Assembly (NCBI GenBank): GCA_905373275.1
Contig: CAJPSI010000046.1
Coordinates: forward strand, 1-5,645
DNA length: 5,645 nucleotides
DNA from: Candidatus Saccharibacteria bacterium UBA1103
Lineage (GTDB): Bacteria > Patescibacteriota > Saccharimonadia > Saccharimonadales > Saccharimonadaceae
Reading direction: 5' to 3'
A program made the translations under genes and the position numbers. Of this stretch, positions 1 through 3,343 are shown one piece after another. Position 1 is the stretch's first letter. Each line of letters opens with the position of its first letter. The notes beneath the pieces were generated by a model. The model did not search any database, was not told the origin of the DNA, and saw only the letters and a program-made list of their open reading frames with translations.

Positions 1-1
1 A

Positions 2-628
2 CAGAATATCGCCTATTCGTATGCCGATGGTACTAAGAACGAACTTAGCGGAGCTAACTATCAGTTTGAACAGGGTAAGTTTTACGCTATCGTGGGTAAT
101 TCCGGTACCGGCAAGTCAACGCTGTTGGGACTACTAGCTGGGCTGGATAAGCCGACCGGTGGGCAAATCCTGTTTAAGAATAAGGATATCGTTCAGCAGG
201 GTTATTCTTATCACCGCAAGCACCACGTCTCACTCGTCTTTCAGAATTACAATCTGATCGACTATCTCACGCCGCTGGAGAACCTTAGACTGGTTAACCC
301 CCGAGCCACTACCAAGACTTTACGCACGATGGGGCTGGATGACGAGCATATCAATCGCAATGTCATGAAGCTCTCCGGCGGGCAGCAACAGCGAGTGGCT
401 ATCGGTAGAGCACTGGTATCACCGGCGCCGATTATCTTGGCAGATGAACCGACCGGTAATCTGGATGAAGCGACGGCCAGTGATATCATCGATATACTCC
501 ACCAGGTGACCAAGCAGGACAACAAGTGTGTCATCGTGGTCACTCACAGCAAGCGTCTGGCAAAGACGGCAGATATAGTGCTCAGATTAAAGGCGGGCAA
601 GCTGGTTGAGCAGGATAATGCCGACTGA
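2..628 (+). CDS. ABC transporter ATP-binding protein (MacB/LolD/FtsE type), 5' partial
   Basis: This is the cytoplasmic ATPase subunit of an ABC transporter. The reading frame is already open at base 2 and reads IAYSYADGTKN before the core, so the true start lies a few codons upstream of the window; the GTG at 92 falls just before the Walker A loop and cannot be the start. Counting codons from base 2, Walker A (GNSGTGKST) is at 32-40, the Q-loop glutamine at 81 (VFQNYNLIDYLTPLEN), the signature LSGGQQQR at 124-131, Walker B ending in D148-E149, the D-loop GNLD just after, and the switch histidine at 182 (VTHS). All ATPase motifs are intact, and the roughly 208 visible residues match the family length. 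The Q-loop region resembles MacB-like ATPases paired with FtsX-type permeases, used in lipoprotein or peptide export or antimicrobial-peptide resistance. A permease gene is probably just upstream. The substrate cannot be told from this subunit. Confidence 0.95.
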   Translation, partial: QNIAYSYADGTKNELSGANYQFEQGKFYAIVGNSGTGKSTLLGLLAGLDKPTGGQILFKNKDIVQQGYSYHRKHHVSLVFQNYNLIDYLTPLENLRLVNPRATTKTLRTMGLDDEHINRNVMKLSGGQQQRVAIGRALVSPAPIILADEPTGNLDEATASDIIDILHQVTKQDNKCVIVVTHSKRLAKTADIVLRLKAGKLVEQDNAD

Positions 629-640
629 GTGTCGTAGCGC

Positions 641-671
641 TTGAACTCATCGCTATATCTGCTACTATACT
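641..671 (+). promoter_or_regulatory. Probable sigma70-type promoter of rplJ-rplL
   Basis: TTGAAC (641-646) and TATACT (666-671) are separated by 19 bp, slightly long for a sigma70-type promoter. A start point about seven bases after the -10 box would fall near 678, exactly where the outer helix of the L10 leader begins. That fit is the main support. A transcript reading through from the ABC gene is also possible, since no convincing terminator follows 628. Confidence 0.5.
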
Positions 672-676
672 TGTAA

Positions 677-741
677 CGTTATCGGAGACAGTGGCGGTCG
701 CTATAAGAGTAATAGCACTTAATCAAGCTACCGAGATAAAC
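677..741 (+). ncRNA. L10 ribosomal protein leader (autoregulatory RNA)
   Basis: This cis-acting mRNA structure is bound by L10, or by L10 with L12 dimers, to repress the rplJ-rplL operon. The sequence carries the hallmark strands of the L10 leader: GGAGACAGTGGC on the 5' side and CTTAATCAAGCTACCGAGA on the 3' side. They fold as an outer helix (679-683 with 735-739), an asymmetric purine-rich internal loop (684-690 facing CGA 732-734) that would form the kink-turn, an inner helix GUGGC/GCUAC (691-695 with 727-731), and an apical hairpin GCUAU/AUAGC (700-704 with 712-716). It lies about 75 nt before rplJ, as expected. Assignment is by recognition of the conserved strands and by pairing done by eye. 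Confidence 0.85.
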
Positions 742-782
742 CCTTTTCTAGATAACGATACCTTAACAATTAGGTTCGCATT

Positions 783-802
783 TATCTAAAACTATCTAAA
801 AC
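783..802 (+). repeat. Perfect 10-bp tandem duplication before rplJ RBS
   Basis: TATCTAAAAC occurs twice head to tail (783-792 and 793-802), immediately before the rplJ Shine-Dalgarno (AAAGGAG, 804-810). The A/U-rich unit may keep the initiation region unstructured, or it may be a simple slippage duplication. Confidence 0.9.
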
Positions 803-814
803 CAAAGGAGATTT

Positions 815-1339
815 ATGGCTATATCACGTAGCAAGAAAGAAGCTTTGGTTGCCGAATTAGTCCAAGATCTGACTGATGCACAGATGGTCGTCTACGCCGA
901 ATACAGCGGTATTAGCGTGGCTGACCTGCAACAATTGCGTCGTCAAGCGAGAGAAAATGGTGTCGCCATCAAGGTTGTCAAGAATCGTCTAATGCGAGTC
1001 GCCATGGATCAGCATGATGCGCTGAAACAGACTGACACCGGTGCTATGAAAGGGCAAGTACTCTACGCCATTTCCAATGACGACGAGGTGCTGCCGGCTA
1101 AGGTGCTGGCTCAGTTCGCCGATAAAACTCCCGAGCTTAAGCTGGTTGGAGCCTTTAATAGTCTGGGGCAGAGCCTGAACACGGCTGAAGTGACTGACCT
1201 GGCTAAGCTACCGACCAAGAACGAGCTGATCGCTCAGACGGTGGCTCAGCTGCTGTCACCGGTCAACGACACCGTCAATGCACTGTCCGGCAATCTATCG
1301 GCATTGCTGGATGGCGTTGCTGACCATGCTTCGGCGTAA
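815..1339 (+). CDS. rplJ: 50S ribosomal protein L10
   Basis: L10 anchors the L7/L12 dimers to the large subunit, forming the flexible stalk that recruits translation GTPases. The 174-residue product has the normal family length. The N-terminal rRNA-binding domain (about 1-130) shows the typical opening SRSKKEALVAEL, the YSGISVADLQQLRRQ segment and the VVKNRLMRVA stretch. The C-terminal helix (about 135-174, rich in L, V and A with TVAQLLSPVN) is the L12-docking arm. The ATG at 815 is fixed by AAAGGAG at 804-810, four bases away. It is followed after 35 nt by rplL, and the L10 leader upstream predicts autogenous repression. Stop TAA at 1337. Confidence 0.98.
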   Translation: MAISRSKKEALVAELVQDLTDAQMVVYAEYSGISVADLQQLRRQARENGVAIKVVKNRLMRVAMDQHDALKQTDTGAMKGQVLYAISNDDEVLPAKVLAQFADKTPELKLVGAFNSLGQSLNTAEVTDLAKLPTKNELIAQTVAQLLSPVNDTVNALSGNLSALLDGVADHASA

Positions 1340-1374
1340 TTCGGTAATCATAATAAATATCTAAGGAGATAACT

Positions 1375-1749
1375 ATGGCTGATGTAAAGAAATTAGCAGA
1401 AGAGCTAACCAAGTTGACCGTACTTGAGGTCAACGAGCTAAAGAATGTATTAAAGGATGAATACGGTATCGAGCCGGCAGCAGCAGCTGTCGCCGTAGCA
1501 GCCGGTCCGGCCGCCAGTGCTGACGCCGGCGAGGAGAAGACCGAGTTTGACGTAGTTCTCAAGGAAGTCGGCGGACAAAAGGTCGCCGTTATCAAGGCGG
1601 TCAAGGAGATCACCGGTCTGAGCCTGGGTGAGGCGAAAGCCATTGTCGAGGATGCCCCCAAGGCAGTCAAGGAGAAAGTTAGCAAAGACGAGGCTGAGAC
1701 GGCTAAGAAGGCTCTGGAAGACGCCGGCGCTACCGTTGAGCTAGCTTAG
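1375..1749 (+). CDS. rplL: 50S ribosomal protein L7/L12
   Basis: This is the multicopy stalk protein, which forms dimers on L10 and stimulates initiation factor 2, EF-Tu and EF-G. Its 124 residues divide as expected: an N-terminal dimerisation domain (1-33), a flexible Ala-rich hinge (about 34-53, EPAAAAVAVAAGP), and a C-terminal globular domain (about 54-124). The factor-binding surface is plain: KVAVIKAVKEITGLSLGEAK at 69-88, with the conserved lysines 69, 74 and 77 and the GL-S-L-EAK turn. The ATG is set by AAGGAG at 1363-1368, six bases upstream. It is cotranscribed with rplJ and terminated just downstream; no rpoB follows. Confidence 0.98.
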   Translation: MADVKKLAEELTKLTVLEVNELKNVLKDEYGIEPAAAAVAVAAGPAASADAGEEKTEFDVVLKEVGGQKVAVIKAVKEITGLSLGEAKAIVEDAPKAVKEKVSKDEAETAKKALEDAGATVELA

Positions 1750-1779
1750 TAAAAATAACCGAACCTAATTGTTATACTT

Positions 1780-1810
1780 AAAGCCGACCCTCCAGCGGGG
1801 TCGGCTTTTT
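1780..1810 (+). terminator. Rho-independent terminator of rplJ-rplL
   Basis: A perfect 10-bp stem AAGCCGACCC (1781-1790) / GGGTCGGCTT (1798-1807), with a 7-nt loop, runs straight into five T (1806-1810). An extra A-T pair at 1780/1808 is possible. It lies 30 nt after the rplL stop and is a textbook intrinsic terminator. Confidence 0.95.
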
Positions 1811-1890
1811 GTAATATTCGTAATGCGGGGGCACAATAGAAGTCCCCGTCACCTCCTCCAGTGGGGTCAATTTTAATAATATTTGCAATG
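1789..1890 (+). repeat. Degenerate direct repeat of the terminator 3' arm and flank
   Basis: The segment from CCTCCAGCGGGGTC (1789-1802) through TAATATTCGTAATG (1812-1825) recurs in degenerate form at 1855-1890: CCTCCAGTGGGGTC (1855-1868), then TAATATTTGCAATG (1877-1890). The offset is 65-66 bp. The second copy lacks the ascending AAGCCGACCC arm, so it cannot fold as the same terminator. Between them lies a weak hairpin, GCGGGGG (1825-1831) / TCCCCGT (1843-1849), with an 11-nt loop and two wobble pairs. Confidence 0.6.
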
Positions 1891-2049
1891 GCTAGACAAG
1901 CAGTCGGAATAGCCGCTTGATACTTGCAACACTTCAGCATTTATTCATCAATATCACAACGTATCACACTTAACCTCTGGCGCAGTTGTGGAAAGTCAGC
2001 CGTTAAAGCTACTACAAAATGAGCGACGGTAATGACTGCGATAATTGGC
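1811..2049. other. Gene-free spacer after rplL terminator
   Basis: Apart from the degenerate terminator copy and the weak hairpin within 1825-1890, I see no gene here. There is no tRNA-like T-arm, no credible coding frame with a ribosome binding site, and no strong promoter. The plus-strand ATG at 2019 opens only 32 codons with no Shine-Dalgarno. A small untranslated RNA cannot be excluded. Confidence 0.6.
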
Positions 2050-2070
2050 AACGCCGGTTGTACCGGCGTT
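2050..2070 (-). terminator. Hairpin 3' of the metalloprotease gene
   Basis: A perfect 8-bp inverted repeat AACGCCGG (2050-2057) / CCGGCGTT (2063-2070) has a 5-nt loop. It lies only 8 nt past the TAA (2079-2081) of the -1 frame extension of the metalloprotease gene, where a 3'-end hairpin would be expected. Reading in the minus direction the tail is TTGCCAATTAT, a poor U-tract, so termination would be weak or Rho-assisted, or the hairpin may only protect the 3' end. Confidence 0.55.
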
Positions 2071-2078
2071 TCTCGGAG

Positions 2079-2217
2079 TTATTTACTTTTTCGGCGCAGT
2101 TCTTCGTAGCTAGCTAGAGTGGCCTGTTCAATCGTCTGTTTAGCCTTAGATAGATAACGCTTGATTAAATAATAGCCCAGTTTATATCCCGTCCAGCGGG
2201 GTAGCAGATCATTGCCG
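2079..2217 (-). other. C-terminal coding extension of the metalloprotease in the -1 frame
   Basis: After the T7 run the -1 frame of the gene reads FGNDLLPRWTGYKLGYYLIK and continues through RYLSKAK to a TAA at 2079-2081. The pattern PRWTGYxLGYYLIxxYL is what I expect at the C-terminus of DUF2268 proteins. The in-frame tail (SAMICYPAGRDINWAII) looks like random sequence. The two frames joined give about 224 residues. This is real coding sequence disconnected by one base, or joined through ribosomal or transcriptional slippage. Confidence 0.8.
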
Positions 2218-2752
2218 AAAAAAAGATCGTTTCGTAGTCGTACTCCGTGTTATCAAATTTATTCCTTAGGGCCGTCATCATGGTACTGATTTCTTTCAGT
2301 TCTGTCCGCCGGATTTCAGTCAGGAAGAACTGTCGTAGCTCGTAGTCGGATTGGTTCATTGCTTGCTCCTCCAGCACTACCGCCAGACCTTCCATGACCA
2401 TACTGTCAAATAACGTCTCAGCAAACTCGGGCACTTTCTCCCAGCGTAGCGAGTGGGACAGCTCATGGCAGACCGTCTCAAAGATGAAGTCCTCGCTCGG
2501 TACGTGCTGACTTTTATCTAGTGCTACGACTATTAGACGAGAGTGATAAGTTCGTCCGCCAATACCGTCCTGCGGGATAGTCGATGTCGTGGGTGATGAT
2601 GAGACGACAATCAGGTCAAGGTCGTAATCAAATGACCGGAATACCCCGGAGACGAAGGTCTCCGCTCTCTTAACGGCACGACGGATAGCGGTCACGTCCG
2701 TGTCGGTAAAATCCTTGCCGGCATTTGCAATGTAGAGATGTATCCGACTCAT
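2165..2752 (-). CDS. DUF2268-like putative zinc-dependent protease, frameshifted near the C-terminus
   Basis: This is a predicted zincin-type metallopeptidase, soluble, with no signal peptide. Numbering from the ATG at 2752, the active-site motif HELSH is at 96-100 (H96, E97, H100) and the downstream acidic ligand is in MEGLAVVLEE (E121), both as in DUF2268. The DGIGGRTYHSRLIVVALD stretch (62-79) matches the family's glycine turn and beta strand before the HExxH helix. The frame as read stops at 2165-2167 after 195 residues, but the conserved C-terminal segment continues in the -1 frame from a run of seven T (A7 at 2218-2224 on the + strand). I prefer the ATG at 2752 to the one at 2830 because the latter has no ribosome binding site, its extra 26 residues look non-conserved, and a TATAAT sits six bases before 2752. 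The substrate is unknown. The neighbour upstream in the same direction is an ASCH protein. Confidence 0.85.
   Translation of the reverse strand: MSRIHLYIANAGKDFTDTDVTAIRRAVKRAETFVSGVFRSFDYDLDLIVVSSSPTTSTIPQDGIGGRTYHSRLIVVALDKSQHVPSEDFIFETVCHELSHSLRWEKVPEFAETLFDSMVMEGLAVVLEEQAMNQSDYELRQFFLTEIRRTELKEISTMMTALRNKFDNTEYDYETIFFSAMICYPAGRDINWAII
2218..2224 (-). other. Homopolymer T7 at the frameshift site
   Basis: Seven consecutive T on the coding strand (A7 on +) read ATC TTT TTT TCG in frame. Slipping back one base after the second TTT gives TTC GGC AAT GAT, which restores the conserved C-terminus. Eight T, or five, would also join the frames. Confidence 0.85.
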
Positions 2753-2758
2753 GATCTG

Positions 2759-2764
2759 ATTATA
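2759..2764 (-). promoter_or_regulatory. -10 box of the metalloprotease gene (leaderless)
   Basis: On the minus strand GTGTATAAT is followed by six bases and then the ATG (2750-2752). With the usual 6-7 nt from -10 to start point, the transcript would begin at or next to the A of the start codon. No good -35 box and no Shine-Dalgarno at normal spacing are visible. Confidence 0.55.
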
Positions 2765-2779
2765 CACCTGAGCCCCGTT

Positions 2780-2796
2780 AATGTAGGGTCTAGCTT
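2780..2796. promoter_or_regulatory. Candidate operator shared with the ASCH promoter
   Basis: AATGTAGGGTCTAGCTT matches the minus-strand reading of 3272-3289 (AATGTAGGGGTCTACATT) apart from one gap and two substitutions. It covers the expected -35 position of the metalloprotease promoter. This copy is an imperfect dyad; the copy at 3272 is perfect. Confidence 0.4.
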
Positions 2797-2887
2797 GACA
2801 AATGCGGGGGGGTGTTTCAGTGGACACCATCAGGTTGTATGCGAGACCAGCTCACATGACCTGCGTTCTTTGAAAGGAGCTAGTAGA

Positions 2888-2932
2888 ATGTCAACTATAC
2901 ATGCTTCGGATCTTAGGCTAGGTCAAATCTGA
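2888..2932 (+). CDS. 14-codon mini-ORF with strong RBS; EF-P-like N-terminus, probable gene remnant
   Basis: ATG at 2888 follows AAAGGAG (2873-2879) at an ideal 8-nt spacing, as strong a ribosome binding site as those of rplJ and rplL. The peptide is MSTIHASDLRLGQI, then TGA at 2930-2932. It overlaps the 3' end of the oppositely oriented ASCH gene. The A-S-D-L-R-x-G pattern resembles the opening of elongation factor P, where the sequence would continue with the first strand of the KOW-like domain; nothing of that remains. The likeliest reading is the 5' stub of an efp-like gene cut off by a rearrangement. A leader peptide or chance are alternatives. No convincing promoter precedes it (TTGACA at 2795 lacks a -10 partner). 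Confidence 0.3.
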   Translation: MSTIHASDLRLGQI

Positions 2933-3251
2933 TGCCGATAACTCCAAATTGCGCCTGCTGCTCGGGGCTATAGAATTCGTCGAGTGTAGCTATGAGGTCA
3001 TCCTTGGTTGTGGCTTTGTCGGCTAGTATAGCAATGTCAAAGTCCTTACATAAGTCAACGAATGAGTCATAGTGTAATAGCCCGACGACCCTTACTTGAA
3101 TACTTTTGTCATTAGACTCGGAAAATTCAATGAGGTCTCCCAGGTCAATCTGGCGACGTTTCTCGTCAAAAAGTCGTAATTCTATACGTTTTGTGCCACC
3201 TTTGATATAGCTAAAATATGGCTCTTTCAAATGCATCTTATGTGTTTTCAT
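2913..3251 (-). CDS. ASCH domain-containing protein
   Basis: This is a small single-domain cytoplasmic protein of 112 residues, normal for stand-alone ASCH proteins, a PUA-like fold thought to bind RNA or modified nucleosides. The ASCH pattern is clear: LKEPYFSYIKGGTKRIELRL (8-27) with the conserved K-x-I-E-L-R core (K21, E24, R26), then DLGDLIEF (36-43) and the closing QAQFGVIGIRF strand. The arrangement recalls E. coli YqfB (N4-acetylcytidine amidohydrolase), whose catalytic lysine lies in a KTITIR segment; here the threonine position is E24, so the same activity should not be assumed. Initiation is taken at the ATG at 3251, seven bases after a TACAAT box; a second ATG at codon 6 is an alternative. 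It is divergent from the large repeat protein and codirectional with the metalloprotease 160 nt away. Confidence 0.88.
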   Translation of the reverse strand: MKTHKMHLKEPYFSYIKGGTKRIELRLFDEKRRQIDLGDLIEFSESNDKSIQVRVVGLLHYDSFVDLCKDFDIAILADKATTKDDLIATLDEFYSPEQQAQFGVIGIRFDLA

Positions 3252-3258
3252 GCTCTAT

Positions 3259-3264
3259 ATTGTA
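3259..3264 (-). promoter_or_regulatory. -10 box of the ASCH gene (leaderless)
   Basis: Minus-strand GTGTACAAT is followed by seven bases and the ATG (3249-3251), the same layout as the metalloprotease promoter (GTGTATAAT plus six bases). The start point would fall on the start codon. There is no clear Shine-Dalgarno. Confidence 0.5.
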
Positions 3265-3271
3265 CACGATA

Positions 3272-3289
3272 AATGTAGACCCCTACATT
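3272..3289. promoter_or_regulatory. Perfect dyad, candidate operator in the divergent promoter region
   Basis: AATGTAG (3272-3278) and CTACATT (3283-3289) form a perfect 7-bp inverted repeat around a 4-bp spacer (ACCC). It covers the expected -35 region of the ASCH promoter and lies upstream of the large gene's promoter. A near copy is at 2780-2796 before the metalloprotease gene. Confidence 0.5.
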
Positions 3290-3321
3290 CTGATGTTCTG
3301 ATCTGTCGATAAAAGCTGACC

Positions 3322-3330
3322 TGCTATAAT
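3322..3330 (+). promoter_or_regulatory. Extended -10 promoter of the large repeat-protein gene
   Basis: TGCTATAAT is a perfect extended -10 element (TGN plus TATAAT at 3325-3330). The -35 region (about 3302-3307, TCTGTC) is poor, as is common for this promoter class. Initiation near 3337 would give a leader of only about six bases before the ATG at 3344, too short for a normal Shine-Dalgarno. Confidence 0.6.
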
Positions 3331-3343
3331 GGTTGTGGTAGTT

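Noticed and set aside
262..543. Minus-strand open frame across the ABC ATPase gene
   Set aside because: It is antisense to a gene with complete ATPase motifs and has no family features of its own.
92..628. GTG at 92 as the start of the ABC ATPase
   Set aside because: It lies inside the strand leading to Walker A, and the same frame upstream encodes normal ATPase N-terminal sequence to the window edge.
626..628. TGA as a sense codon, as in some Candidate Phyla Radiation lineages
   Set aside because: TGA ends the ABC ATPase at the expected length, a TAG follows within a few codons, and no gene here has an internal TGA that needs reading through.
1275..1685. Minus-strand open frame across rplJ and rplL
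   Set aside because: It is antisense to two certain ribosomal protein genes; its Ala/Ser runs mirror the rplL hinge.
1746..1940. Minus-strand 64-codon frame through the terminator region
   Set aside because: It crosses the intrinsic terminator and the degenerate repeat, with no recognisable protein features.
1811..2049. tRNA or other structured RNA gene
   Set aside because: No T-arm consensus or cloverleaf pairing could be found; only one weak hairpin is present.
2019..2117. Plus-strand 32-codon frame from ATG 2019
   Set aside because: No Shine-Dalgarno, it runs through the 2050-2070 hairpin and into the opposite-strand protease extension.
2753..2830. ATG at 2830 as the start of the metalloprotease
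   Set aside because: There is no ribosome binding site, the added 26 residues look non-coding, they overlap the shared promoter motif, and a TATAAT lies just before the ATG at 2752.
2738..2887. Longer plus-strand version of the mini-ORF starting at 2738
   Set aside because: It runs through the promoter of the opposite gene and has no ribosome binding site; the strong one lies directly before ATG 2888.
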